32,976 bases of DNA from Haloarcula vallismortis ATCC 29715 (GCF_000337775.1 NZ_AOLQ01000061.1:1-32976), one strand, 5' to 3'. Shown: positions 1 to 7,255, numbered from the stretch's first letter. Notes: generated by a model from the sequence alone, not told the origin. Program-made: numbers and translations.

Positions 1-2
1 TG

Positions 3-500
3 GGTGTGGGATTCACCCTCCTTACAGCGACATTCAGTCGGTTCATCTGGAAGACCGGAATCGCCCGCGCAACAGGAGCGTCAAAAGTTCCTGATTTCAA
101 CGGCGAGTGGACGGGATACGTCAAAACCTCGTATGAAGGAGTCATTCCGGATGATGCGCTCCACGCGTCGAACGACCCGAATGCGGAAATGCAGCGGGTC
201 GCTGCGACACTGCAAATCACCCAGACATGGCGAAAAATCAGCATCCACCTGGAGACCGATAATTCCGAGTCAGACAGTACTGGCGCAACCGTGCTGACTG
301 AAGATGGGCGTTGGCCGAGCCTTAACTACCAGTATGAGAACGACCCAGACCCAGATTCAGCCTCTTCGATGACAAGACACTACGGAACCGCTGACTTAGC
401 TTTAAAAACAGACTCTGACGAAACAGTACTTGAGGGGTTCTATTATACAGGCCCTGGCCGTGAGAACTATGGAGAAATGTACTTCGTGAAATCGGAGTGA
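3..500 (+). CDS. Cap15-type CBASS effector, second copy, 5' partial
   Basis: The frame is open to the left edge, so the N-terminus, including most of the membrane part, lies outside the window. The visible part aligns by eye along its whole length with the product of 505-1122: a hydrophobic stretch ending in FSRFIW, then PDFNGEWTGYV, IPDDAL, QITQTWRKISI, WPSLNYQY, HYGTADL and LEGFYY. The neighbour has NLNGSWEGYL, IPDEQI, EINQTWDKIRV, WPTLSYNYW, HYGTAIL and LEGKYYN. This is the beta-barrel nucleotide-sensing domain of Cap15 effectors, which sit in the inner membrane and disrupt it on cyclic-dinucleotide binding (family knowledge). A GTG at 6-8 could be a start but would cut off the expected transmembrane helices, so I treat the gene as partial. 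It converges on the other Cap15 gene. Its own CD-NTase, if any, would be left of the window. Confidence 0.75.
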   Translation, partial: GVGFTLLTATFSRFIWKTGIARATGASKVPDFNGEWTGYVKTSYEGVIPDDALHASNDPNAEMQRVAATLQITQTWRKISIHLETDNSESDSTGATVLTEDGRWPSLNYQYENDPDPDSASSMTRHYGTADLALKTDSDETVLEGFYYTGPGRENYGEMYFVKSE

Positions 501-504
501 CTGC

Positions 505-1122
505 TCAGTTCACTCTATATACTTCCAGTATTCCATGGGTTCCTCGCTGATCCGGTCGGTTGTAGTACTTGCCTTCAAGTTTGTCTTGGCCCTCATCGTA
601 TTCCAAGATAGCAGTCCCATAATGTGGATCTAGCTCCTCGTTGGTGGTACTCCCATCATTCCAGTAGTTATACGAGAGTGTCGGCCATGCCTTTTCTTTA
701 ACTAGAATCGTCGCTGCTCGGCTATGTGAGGGCGACTCTGGTCCATCTAAAGATACACGTATCTTATCCCACGTCTGATTAATCTCAATACTGGTTTCTT
801 GTTTTGTCAGCCCCTCAATCTGACGTCCCTCGTCAACAATTTGTTCGTCGGGAATGAGATCCGCGTCGGCGGACGTGTACAGATACCCCTCCCATGAACC
901 ATTCAAGTTTGGAACAGCGACCAGTCCCTTATCGTGTAACCACTCCCATTCCCACAGGTACCTTGTGAATCCGATGTATAGTAATGACGAGACAACACCC
1001 AACGAGAACCCGACTATAGGACCAAAAACACTGATTCCGCCCAGATAGATTACAGCAGTAAGGATACCAATTAGAATATACCGCTGATGCCGATTCGCTT
1101 GGTCAGTGGAAAAGTTGTGCAT
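505..1122 (-). CDS. cap15: Cap15-type CBASS membrane effector
   Basis: The product is 205 residues with two hydrophobic helices at about residues 15-32 and 35-55, then a soluble beta-rich domain. That domain carries the hallmark NLNGSWEGYL near residue 73 and QTWDKIRV near 116. The order 2TM then beta-barrel matches the Cap15 (S-2TM-beta) effectors of type I CBASS. In that family the barrel binds the cyclic dinucleotide made by the CD-NTase, and the membrane helices then assemble and depolarise the cell. The ATG overlaps the end of the CD-NTase gene by 20 nt and has GAGGA three bases upstream (1126-1130), so the two are translationally coupled. No Cap2/Cap3 or Cap7/Cap8 accessory genes are next to it, consistent with a minimal type I system. 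Which nucleotide it senses cannot be read from the sequence. Confidence 0.85.
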   Translation of the reverse strand: MHNFSTDQANRHQRYILIGILTAVIYLGGISVFGPIVGFSLGVVSSLLYIGFTRYLWEWEWLHDKGLVAVPNLNGSWEGYLYTSADADLIPDEQIVDEGRQIEGLTKQETSIEINQTWDKIRVSLDGPESPSHSRAATILVKEKAWPTLSYNYWNDGSTTNEELDPHYGTAILEYDEGQDKLEGKYYNRPDQRGTHGILEVYRVN

Positions 1123-2044
1123 TTTTCCTCTTGTCGTACCAGTCTTCCCACATTTCTCGGAGGCGGTTTATGAGTTCTTCTGCCTCATCAGTATTCCATT
1201 GAGTGTTGCTATCTCCGAATAAAGGCTCCATCTCGGAAACCTGATCGAAGCTTGAGAAGTCCGCGTCTTCTAAATGGGTGAGAATTTCGTCGAATCGGTC
1301 TGATCGACTGGTTCGCTTTAGGATGTTCTCTGGTACGTTGTATATGAGACACTCGATTCCGTACGAGTGAGCATCAATCGTCCAAAGCGTATCGAAGTGG
1401 TTGTTGTAGTAATACCGTGCGTTCTTGAATATACGGACCGTCTCTTTGTAGTTTGAGTGCATATCCCGTCCGTTCTCACGATGGATCTTGGGAAAGTTGA
1501 TTATACGATTGCCGCCGTTTTGCGGCATAAAGTGCATTCCCTTGTCGATTTCTGCGTCGTCGTCACCGCCTTCGGGATATGTCCGGTAGACACGGTACTC
1601 ACCGCACGCGACCACATCAACGTCGACGTCAAGTAGTGATGTTTCGTCTTTGTCGATCTTGATTGCCTTATTACCGGGAGTGACAGCCGAACGACCAAAC
1701 TTGATCCTGAGTGCCTTCAGCACATCATCGTAGAAATCACGATGATCATAATCGGCATCATCATGGTCCTCATCGTATCGTTCCTCCTCCTCTTCACTGA
1801 GTTCCTCGAGATCAGAGCGCCATGCAGACGTGATTTTCGCGACGACGTCTACGTCGCTCGAACCTCGTGTGTGCGTTGTGTTTGCATATGAGCCCTGTAA
1901 ATAGACTTCGTAGTCTTCGTCCGCTTGTTCCAGAGGGGAGCGTTCGCTCATTAGAGCACGGCGAGTTTTATCCCGTGCATCAGCTGATCCCTTGTCAGCT
2001 CCGGTACCATGCCAGTCATTAAATTTGCTTTCAGGAATCGGCAT
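1103..2044 (-). CDS. cdnA: CD-NTase (cGAS/DncV-like nucleotidyltransferase) of CBASS
   Basis: The product is 313 residues. It carries the Pol-beta/SMODS nucleotidyltransferase signature GSYANTTHTRGSSDVDVV at residues 51-68, giving the GS motif and the DxD metal ligands D64 and D66. The third acidic strand is LLDVDVDVV at about 137-145. A downstream SYGIECLIYN segment (about 227-236) matches the OAS-like helical core. In CBASS such enzymes make cyclic di- or trinucleotides on phage infection and activate the effector encoded next to them, here Cap15. An unusual acidic insert (about 80-102, rich in E and D) may be salt adaptation. The gene starts at ATG 2044, with GAGGAA at 2053-2058 on the minus strand as a likely ribosome site. 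The symbol only marks the family; I cannot assign the clade or the nucleotide product. Confidence 0.88.
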   Translation of the reverse strand: MPIPESKFNDWHGTGADKGSADARDKTRRALMSERSPLEQADEDYEVYLQGSYANTTHTRGSSDVDVVAKITSAWRSDLEELSEEEEERYDEDHDDADYDHRDFYDDVLKALRIKFGRSAVTPGNKAIKIDKDETSLLDVDVDVVACGEYRVYRTYPEGGDDDAEIDKGMHFMPQNGGNRIINFPKIHRENGRDMHSNYKETVRIFKNARYYYNNHFDTLWTIDAHSYGIECLIYNVPENILKRTSRSDRFDEILTHLEDADFSSFDQVSEMEPLFGDSNTQWNTDEAEELINRLREMWEDWYDKRKNAQLFH

Positions 2045-2052
2045 TTTAGCGA

Positions 2053-2058
2053 TTCCTC
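2053..2058 (-). promoter_or_regulatory. Shine-Dalgarno-like site of the CD-NTase gene
   Basis: On the minus strand GAGGAA lies 8 nt before the ATG at 2044. Most genes in this window look leaderless, so a good ribosome site here suggests a leadered CBASS transcript and supports the chosen start. Confidence 0.55.
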
Positions 2059-2499
2059 ATTAAGTTCGATAGGTGCGGTGTAGTCACGACTCGACTGTGG
2101 ATGACACCATCCACGCGTTGTATAATGTCGTCCGGAATCATCTGTATTCTATCTCCAGATGTGTTCTGATGGGAGACATTGATAGGTACGGTTGCTTGAT
2201 AGTTAAACACTCGCGAAACAGAGTGAAAGTGATAACACGACTATTGGCTTCTATAGGGCTGATTTTCCTACAAATAAGGCTTCCAAGTACAGGGCGTGGG
2301 CAGCAAGTCGTTGATTGAGAGGTTCACTCGCTTGCAGTCTACAACACACTCGGAATCGATGAATATGTCAAGTTGCGTACTAAGGTGGACGTGCCGATTA
2401 CGGCCCTGTCGAGGTTGTGGCTGCGCGCGCAGCGACCGCAGGGAGCGAGCACGGAGCGGTGGGCGGGGCGGCGGGGCTTGGGCTGGTCCGGCACACATC

Positions 2500-2516
2500 A
2501 AAAAAAGAGGGCCCTC
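2500..2516 (-). terminator. Hairpin plus T-tract after the OB-fold gene
   Basis: Read on the minus strand, the 10-base palindrome GAGGGCCCTC (2507-2516) begins 6 nt after the stop codon and is followed directly by seven T residues (2500-2506). Archaeal RNA polymerase terminates on T-tracts, so this is a convincing end for the OB-gene transcript. It would keep that transcript out of the CBASS genes downstream on the same strand. Confidence 0.7.
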
Positions 2517-2522
2517 AGCCTC

Positions 2523-3383
2523 CTACTCTTCCCACCAGCGGCGGTCGCGCTCTGGGAAGACGATCATACTGTCGTAGGTAACGGCGAGTGAGCACCGTCC
2601 CTCGTACCAGTTCTTCTTGACGGCCCGCATCCGCACGGTGTCACCTTCTCTGACAAAGGCCGGCTCTGACTTGCGCCACGAGGTGAACTTGATTTTCCCG
2701 GTATCGTCCGCGATCAGGCCCACTTGAGCGATCTTCGGGCTGGAAGCATCCCAGAGCTGGACGACTTCTCCTTCGATGCTCACCTCGTCCGTCTGTACGT
2801 CCGGGACGTCCTCGATCGGGCAGATGGCGCCGGGGGCCGCCTTGAGTGCGTCCATCGTGTCGAACACTGCCTCCGTGATGTCCTGCCCCTTGGCCACCCG
2901 CTTCGCGAGTGCCCGCGAGACGGCCGCCCGACTGTGCCCGGTGCGAAGCCGCTGTGCCATCCGGTCTGCTTCCTGATTCACCTTCGCCAGCTCCATCCGC
3001 GAGAGGCGCTCGCGCGGATCCGTCCGGTCCGGGGTGCGTTCCGCCCGCTTGCGCTGCCGTCGTTCAGTGACGACCTCGCGAGTCCGCTGCGCTCGCCCGT
3101 CTTGGGTGCCGAGTTCCGCCTGGGCGCTGATGTGGTCCAGTTCGGCCTCTCGGGCGCGAATCTTCTCCTCTTGGGCGAGGGGCAGGTGCGAGAAGTCTTG
3201 GACGATCCCGTCGGGGTGGTTGGAATCCACCTTCGCCTGCTTTTCCTGCTGGACCGTCGCCCGGAATTCCGGCTGATCGTCGACGACCTCGAAGCCGTCC
3301 TCGTCGACGCCGGCGTCTTCGGTTCGTTCGAATGCCTGTTCATCCACCGTAACGACCTTGCGACTCGAGTTGTTACTAGACAT
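2523..3383 (-). CDS. OB-fold single-stranded-DNA-binding (RPA-like) protein
   Basis: The product is 286 residues. The N-terminal half is very charged and probably helical or coiled. Residues about 150-175 contain a helical segment (SRAAVSRALAKRV). From about residue 190 to 275 there is an OB-fold of the RPA/SSB nucleic-acid-binding type: VSIEGEVVQLWD, IAQVGLIADDTGKIKFTSW, VREGDTVRMRAV, and a final strand before WWEE. Haloarchaeal RPA-like proteins coat single-stranded DNA in replication and repair. On a mobile element this one could protect the transferred strand or serve replication of the element. It is transcribed alone, with a clear terminator after it and a hairpin-rich region before it. 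There is no zinc finger in the visible fold. The family assignment is good; the precise role is inferred. Confidence 0.75.
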   Translation of the reverse strand: MSSNNSSRKVVTVDEQAFERTEDAGVDEDGFEVVDDQPEFRATVQQEKQAKVDSNHPDGIVQDFSHLPLAQEEKIRAREAELDHISAQAELGTQDGRAQRTREVVTERRQRKRAERTPDRTDPRERLSRMELAKVNQEADRMAQRLRTGHSRAAVSRALAKRVAKGQDITEAVFDTMDALKAAPGAICPIEDVPDVQTDEVSIEGEVVQLWDASSPKIAQVGLIADDTGKIKFTSWRKSEPAFVREGDTVRMRAVKKNWYEGRCSLAVTYDSMIVFPERDRRWWEE

Positions 3384-3384
3384 T

Positions 3385-3417
3385 GGAGTTCACTAACTCC
3401 GAAGGCGCTCGCGCGCC
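3385..3417. repeat. Two small hairpins next to the OB-gene start
   Basis: There is a perfect 6-bp stem with a 4-nt loop, ggagtt-cact-aactcc, at 3385-3400, two bases from the start codon. A 5-bp GC stem, ggcgc/gcgcc, lies at 3404-3417. In the minus-strand transcript the first hairpin would contain GGAG, which could hide or present a ribosome site. Confidence 0.6.
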
Positions 3418-3420
3418 GCC

Positions 3421-3445
3421 ACCGCGATGTCCCAAGCATCGCGGT
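3421..3445. repeat. Perfect 9-bp hairpin
   Basis: The stem halves accgcgatg (3421-3429) and catcgcggt (3437-3445) are perfect complements around a 7-nt loop. On the plus strand the stem runs into TTTT (3445-3448), so it could act as a plus-strand terminator. No plus-strand gene ends here. Confidence 0.65.
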
Positions 3446-3479
3446 TTTCCGACGATGTCGACGACCGATAGCACCGACT

Positions 3480-3535
3480 GCGCGCTCTCGCTCGCGCCTT
3501 CGCGAGCGCCCTACCGGGCGCGAGCGAGAGCGCGC
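3480..3535. repeat. Perfect 19-bp inverted repeat
   Basis: Positions 3480-3498 and 3517-3535 are perfect reverse complements (gcgcgctctcgctcgcgcc on the left arm) with an 18-nt loop. It is the strongest hairpin in the window. It lies about 100 nt before the OB-fold gene start and inside no plausible gene. Confidence 0.75.
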
Positions 3536-3589
3536 CCGAGTGCGGCGACCCCAACCAGCACCGCGCGCCGACCTGCCCGGAGCGAGCGG

Positions 3590-3652
3590 CCAGCGGAGAA
3601 AGCGTGGGGGGTGAGCAGCCACGCCGCGCAACCCCTCGCGCTTTCCCGCTGG
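3590..3652. repeat. 14-bp stem with one bulge
   Basis: ccagcgg (3590-3596) pairs with ccgctgg (3646-3652), and gaaagcg (3598-3604) pairs with cgctttc (3639-3645). Only a bulged A at 3597 interrupts the stem. Further ggggt/acccc pairing is possible inside. It is the outermost of the row of hairpins before the OB gene. Confidence 0.65.
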
Positions 3653-3963
3653 CGTCGAGGGCACATTCACTTTAGCCCGGCAGCCCGCCCGCTACTGCAG
3701 GCAGGCAGCCCGGAATGGTCGGTCGCGAGCGACGCGGAGGGCGGCAGCGGCGAGCGGGGCGGGCCGGTACGTACACACCTGTCCAACCGGCTCTACCGCT
3801 CGGCGCAGCTACGCTCGTCCTGGTGGACTCAGAAAGGATGAGGTCGTCTCGGTCGTCCCCCGACCCCGCAAGCACCGCAGGGACGAGGAGCGCAGCGGTG
3901 GTCGCGGGATGCCGAGCGGCCGAGGGCTTTCAGGGGTCGTCTCAGTCGACGAATACAATCCGA

Positions 3964-4224
3964 TTATTGGTTCGGTGAGCCGGCCGGCTCGTCGAGAGGG
4001 ACGTCGACGCTGTCTTGGGTGACGACGAGTTGGACCTCTTCGACGGTAAATCGGACCTCCACATCGCCGGCGGAGGATGCGAGAAGTCGGTCCAGTGCCT
4101 CGACGTCGATGGCGTCGTGGAGCTGGTACGAATCGCTGGGGACCCCGTGGACTTCTAACGTCTCGACGATTTCAACGAGTAGATCGGGGGATGTCTCTGA
4201 GTCGCTGGGGGTGGAGGGTGCCAT
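3964..4224 (-). CDS. HalOD1 output-domain protein
   Basis: The 86-residue product is almost entirely a HalOD1 domain, the small haloarchaeal output domain often found as a stand-alone protein or at the end of signalling proteins. The typical pattern is visible: LLVEIVETLEVHG, a central YQLHDAIDVEALDRLL, and the strand pair VEVRFTVEEVQLVV. I chose ATG 4224. The longer frame to 4287 would add a non-acidic cysteine-containing extension. The molecular function of HalOD1 is unknown. It is probably the last gene of the small minus-strand cluster at 3964-5753. Confidence 0.7.
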   Translation of the reverse strand: MAPSTPSDSETSPDLLVEIVETLEVHGVPSDSYQLHDAIDVEALDRLLASSAGDVEVRFTVEEVQLVVTQDSVDVPLDEPAGSPNQ

Positions 4225-4308
4225 TATGACCTTGACGGGGACGTAGGGCGAGCAGGTGTTACAAATGAAGGCTCGACGGGCGGTCACCGTAGGCCTTCAA
4301 ACGGGCCC

Positions 4309-4638
4309 TCACCTGTCGTCCTGTGCGTTCAGCTCCTCGAGGTACCAGCTGGCTGCCGTCCCGATCCGAACGCCGTCGACGTTGCGCATCTCAAGCCCGT
4401 TCGTGGCGGTCCGAAACGGCTCGTCGTCGACGAGGATGCGGTGGATGACTGTCCGGACTGACTCCGCTCCGTATCTATCGACGATAGCAGCGACCGCTGT
4501 ATCGAAATGTGCGTCGTCGTGGTCGGTTCGCGGGTTCTGCGCCCGTTCGACCACGAGGTCGACCACGTCGTCGACCGATGCATGCTCGGGATCCCCGGTT
4601 TGCTCTCGTACGTTATAGCAAGGCTCAGCATCAGGCAT
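4309..4638 (-). CDS. Conserved-looking haloarchaeal protein, unknown function
   Basis: The 109-residue acidic product has no family I recognise. It appears mostly helical, with a central segment (HFDTAVAAIVDRYG, ESVRTVIHRILVDDEPF) and a C-terminal helix ending ASWYLEELNAQDD. It has one cysteine and no membrane segment. It starts 6 nt after the stop of the upstream zinc-ribbon gene, so the two are likely co-transcribed. The residue composition is typical of haloarchaeal proteins, which is the main reason to believe the gene. Confidence 0.6.
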   Translation of the reverse strand: MPDAEPCYNVREQTGDPEHASVDDVVDLVVERAQNPRTDHDDAHFDTAVAAIVDRYGAESVRTVIHRILVDDEPFRTATNGLEMRNVDGVRIGTAASWYLEELNAQDDR

Positions 4639-4644
4639 TTCGAG

Positions 4645-4995
4645 TCACTCCGTGGTGTCGTCCGTATCAATCGTCGACGGGTCTGTGTCTCGGTGCTGAC
4701 GGATCGTAGCGAGAGCCTCCTCAAGCGTGTCCACACTCTCGATCCCCGCGAGTTCATTGTTGATCTCGTCGATGAGTCCGGCACGCTCAACAGCGGTCTC
4801 GTTGCCGGCGGTCGTGTCGATCGACTCGACCCGTACCTGACGCACTTCCTGCCACCCACAGTCCCAACAGGCCCGCGTAATCTCGAGGCGCTCGTCGGCC
4901 TCGGCCGAGAGGACCGCGTCCCGAAGCGACGTCGAAAGCGGCTGCTCCGGGCCGACCTCGAGCGTGAGGGGAGCGCCGCAGGCGGGGCAGTCCAT
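4645..4995 (-). CDS. Small zinc-ribbon protein
   Basis: The 116-residue product starts MDCPACGAPL and has a second CWDC pair at about residues 44-47, giving a CPxC...CxxC zinc ribbon in the first 50 residues. The rest is acidic and helical (NELAGIESVDTLEEALATI) with a D/T-rich tail. I chose ATG 4995, so the first zinc knuckle sits at the N-terminus; the longer frame upstream has a composition unlike a haloarchaeal protein. Such proteins are common around haloarchaeal plasmid genes, but their role is unknown. It lies 6 nt upstream of the next gene. Confidence 0.65.
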   Translation of the reverse strand: MDCPACGAPLTLEVGPEQPLSTSLRDAVLSAEADERLEITRACWDCGWQEVRQVRVESIDTTAGNETAVERAGLIDEINNELAGIESVDTLEEALATIRQHRDTDPSTIDTDDTTE

Positions 4996-5137
4996 AGATA
5001 TCCCGAGGAGTGCCCGTCTGTTGAAGATAGCGGAGCGATGGGACAGGCACACAAATAGCGCTGCTGAGGGCAGCGGGTAGGTCCACGACACTGCCTCCGT
5101 GGCCTCCTTCCACTCGTGACGTCGACCACTCGGCACA

Positions 5138-5470
5138 TTAGTCCGAGATGAGATGGGGTCTGAGGTCACGCGTCCAGTACGTCGCCGGCCCACCAGGACT
5201 ACACCGCGAACAGACCTGAAGTGGGCCTTCGAGATGGCCCAGTTCCACCCGAAAGCGCGTGAGCGCAGCGAGCGCGTCGACGACGAGGCCACAGCTGTCA
5301 CAGGCGTAGTGGTCACGCGCCTCGGGATCCGGCGTCACCTGAATCGCACAGTCGACGCAGATTGGGTGGCTGACCCGCTCCTCTTTCCCCCACGTGTAGG
5401 CGGTTCCAGTCTCCGTGCCGGGTGCGGCGTCGCAAAAGGCACACCCGGCCAGCGTCTGTTGCTCACTCAT
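5138..5470 (-). CDS. Small double zinc-ribbon protein
   Basis: The 110-residue product has four cysteine pairs in order: CAFC, CVDC, CDSC and CSRC, which should bind two zinc ions. There is no membrane segment or recognised catalytic motif. It may bind nucleic acid or a protein partner, but this is only inference. Its ATG at 5470 overlaps the stop of the upstream gene by 8 nt (ATGAGTGA), which fixes the start and indicates translational coupling. Confidence 0.68.
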   Translation of the reverse strand: MSEQQTLAGCAFCDAAPGTETGTAYTWGKEERVSHPICVDCAIQVTPDPEARDHYACDSCGLVVDALAALTRFRVELGHLEGPLQVCSRCSPGGPATYWTRDLRPHLISD

Positions 5471-5753
5471 CCGCCTCGCCGGCGTCGTGGGCGGCCGTCC
5501 ACCCTTCGTGGAAGACGGCGATCTGCTGCATCGATTCGAACGCCGTGCCGCTGGGCTCGTGAACGAGGATCCGCTGGTCGACGACCGGTGTGACCGTCCC
5601 GGTATCGAGGAGCTCTCGAACCAGCTGGCGGGCTGTCTCGTCGTCGAGATCCGCCGTCGATGGTGACCGGGCATCCCGATCCTGCGCGAGCATTTCCACC
5701 TCGAACCGTTCGTGATCGTCTGTCGTAACTTCGTATCTATCTGGATCAGACAT
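5463..5753 (-). CDS. Small acidic haloarchaeal protein, unknown function
   Basis: The product is 96 residues starting MSDPDRYEVTTDDHERFEV. The sequence is acidic and mixed, with a predicted strand pair RILVHEPSGTAFESMQQIAVFHEGWTA. I recognise no family. The upstream in-frame extension to 5921 is basic and glycine/arginine-rich and was excluded. It overlaps the following zinc-ribbon gene by 8 nt and is probably the first gene of the 3964-5753 cluster. Confidence 0.6.
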   Translation of the reverse strand: MSDPDRYEVTTDDHERFEVEMLAQDRDARSPSTADLDDETARQLVRELLDTGTVTPVVDQRILVHEPSGTAFESMQQIAVFHEGWTAAHDAGEADE

Positions 5754-6298
5754 ACGCACCAGGGGCAGTACAGGAATCGCCCCGCACCCATTCTGGGGCA
5801 CGATAAACAGGTGCCACTGACTTCCCAGTCTCAGTACCGACGGCGAGGTGATCCTCTGTCCTCCACGCCCCACGCCATCGTCCGGGTGGCACCCCCGCTT
5901 ACGTGGCCTGCGGCCTGGCACCTCGGCCCTGTTGGCCGCGAACGAACTTTTGGGCCGCCACCCCCACCATTTATCGGTTGATTTTCCTGCTGTCTAGTGG
6001 TCGAACTCGCCCCTAAAATCGCAAGACAGCGATACCTGACACCAGATTTCGGTGGCTGTCCAGGAACTCCCTCATTCGTGATTCTGGTGTCTAGGGCTGG
6101 CGCCCTGCAATTTGTGGACTTACCACGATCTCGGTCTTACTCGGTGTCTAGAACAGGACAGCACTGGTGTTAACCCGTTCAGATGGTCGATTAGACGAAG
6201 AATTCGGTTGAAACGCTCCAAAGGTGATAGAAATAGCGTGCTGTGAACAGAAAGTGGGTCCGGTACCTGGGTCACTGATTACGAATTAGTTGAGAAAG
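5754..6298. other. Non-coding region with scattered short repeats
   Basis: There are 545 nt without a credible gene. The element tgtctag occurs three times in the same orientation, at 5991-5997, 6088-6094 and 6145-6151. gacaccaga (6038-6046) and tctggtgtc (6083-6091) form a 9-bp inverted repeat with a 36-nt spacer, and gctgtct (5989-5995) faces agacagc (6024-6030). The region separates the small-gene cluster from the nuclease gene and must hold the cluster promoter. A gataaat-like TATA box on the minus strand near 5970 is one possibility. Confidence 0.5.
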
Positions 6299-7231
6299 TC
6301 AGGTGTGAGTAGTCATTCGTTCAAGCATATCATCGTAATATGATTCTGACAGTCTTTCGAGAACCGAATTAAGATCGACGACCGTAACCTCCTCTGCTGT
6401 GCCGCCACCGCGGCAGAAGTAGTATGCCTTCTTCTCTCCGTCACCGTACTGACGGAGGTCTTCGATGACCTCACCGTCGACACCTTCCCTATTCTTCACC
6501 TCGCCGATTATGACGGTTCTGTCAGCGACGCCAAGGATGTCAACCGTCATGTTCGTCCCTGTAGCCCCGCCTGTTTCCATCAGAGGGAAGAATCGCGGAT
6601 GCTCAAGGCGAAGGTACTCCGCGCAGACAAGTTCCGTCTGATCGCTGGTGTAGGAGGTTGGATCCATCTTCGGTTGATCCTTGCCTTTGTACAGCGCCCG
6701 CACTTGACCAGAGAAGCTCCCCCATGGTGAGAACGTGTTGGGGGTCTCGTATTCGTTTAATCTGTACCGATCTCCCTCGATAGTTTTTGTCTCCGAGAGT
6801 GGAACCATCTTATAAAGGTAATCAGCGCCGGATTCGTCGAATTCTTTCCGAGCTTTCGTCTCGTTCCCCAATGGGAACTTCCGATAATTACCATCGGGTT
6901 CTTTGAACACATACATCGGGGTTGTTTTTGGCTCGATTATCCCGATTTTCCGCTGGTCTGTACTAACATCCCTTTCAGATGGAACGTCAAAATCTGCACC
7001 CACGCGCAGTGAGCAGAGGTATGCATCGGAGGATTCGGCGATCTTCCTCATCTTATTCAGTTGATTCGCCCCCCTTTCCTCCGGGTAGTCGTCTCCATCG
7101 AAGCTGGCTTTGTTCTTGTAGTGTCCTACCACCCACCCTAGTTCGAAGAACTCAGCCATTCTGTCTCCCCCACCACTACAGCCCAAGAACGCACATGTAG
7201 CCTCCATCTCGGATATAGCCTGTTGTACCAT
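6299..7231 (-). CDS. PD-(D/E)xK nuclease-like protein
   Basis: The product is 310 residues. The C-terminal third looks like a restriction-endonuclease fold: an acidic helix with E205 in AEYLR, then D231 in MTVDILGVAD and E244-V-K246 in IIGEVKNREG. That gives the D...ExK triad on adjacent strands. The first 190 residues contain no family I recognise and may recognise a target. Such enzymes are usual in defence or DNA repair. No methyltransferase or other system partner is adjacent, so it is either a stand-alone defence nuclease or of unknown use. The start at ATG 7231 is supported by a TATA-like box at the leaderless distance. Confidence 0.6.
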   Translation of the reverse strand: MVQQAISEMEATCAFLGCSGGGDRMAEFFELGWVVGHYKNKASFDGDDYPEERGANQLNKMRKIAESSDAYLCSLRVGADFDVPSERDVSTDQRKIGIIEPKTTPMYVFKEPDGNYRKFPLGNETKARKEFDESGADYLYKMVPLSETKTIEGDRYRLNEYETPNTFSPWGSFSGQVRALYKGKDQPKMDPTSYTSDQTELVCAEYLRLEHPRFFPLMETGGATGTNMTVDILGVADRTVIIGEVKNREGVDGEVIEDLRQYGDGEKKAYYFCRGGGTAEEVTVVDLNSVLERLSESYYDDMLERMTTHT

Positions 7232-7255
7232 GTATCTCTAATTAGGATATTACTG

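Larger units (their letters stand above)
2045..2522. other. Intergenic region upstream of CBASS, no gene seen
   Basis: The stretch is AT-rich from 2045 to about 2390 and becomes very GC-rich from about 2395 to 2490, including a 12-base palindrome, ctgcgcgcgcag, at 2421-2432. Open frames here encode basic, non-haloarchaeal-looking peptides and are rejected. The left part must carry the CBASS promoter. No clear TATA box is visible at the expected distance from 2044, but a Shine-Dalgarno-like GAGGAA is present. The right end holds the terminator of the OB-fold gene. Confidence 0.6.
3384..3963. other. GC-rich, hairpin-rich non-coding region
   Basis: This 580-nt stretch has no credible gene. The longest frame, on the plus strand, encodes an arginine- and serine-rich peptide unlike haloarchaeal proteins. 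It contains at least five inverted repeats in its first 270 nt, listed separately. Because the OB-fold gene starts at 3383 and reads leftward, these would form a structured 5' leader if transcription starts far upstream. Alternatively the region could be a replication origin, a transfer origin or a structured RNA gene. I cannot choose between these from sequence alone. Confidence 0.6.

Noticed and set aside
2073-2318. Plus-strand frame of 81 codons upstream of CBASS
   Set aside because: The composition is basic and hydrophobic, there is no ribosome site, and it covers the likely CBASS promoter.
2724-3614. Plus-strand frame of 296 codons over the OB gene
   Set aside because: It is the antisense shadow of the OB-fold gene. 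The minus-strand product has a recognisable fold, acidic composition and a terminator.
3383-3841. Plus-strand frame of 152 codons in the hairpin region
   Set aside because: The peptide is rich in Arg, Ser and Ala with few acidic residues, unlike haloarchaeal proteins, and it crosses several strong inverted repeats.
5754-5921. Longer N-terminus of the small acidic gene at 5463
   Set aside because: The added residues are basic and Gly/Arg-rich. The ATG at 5753 starts a normal acidic protein.
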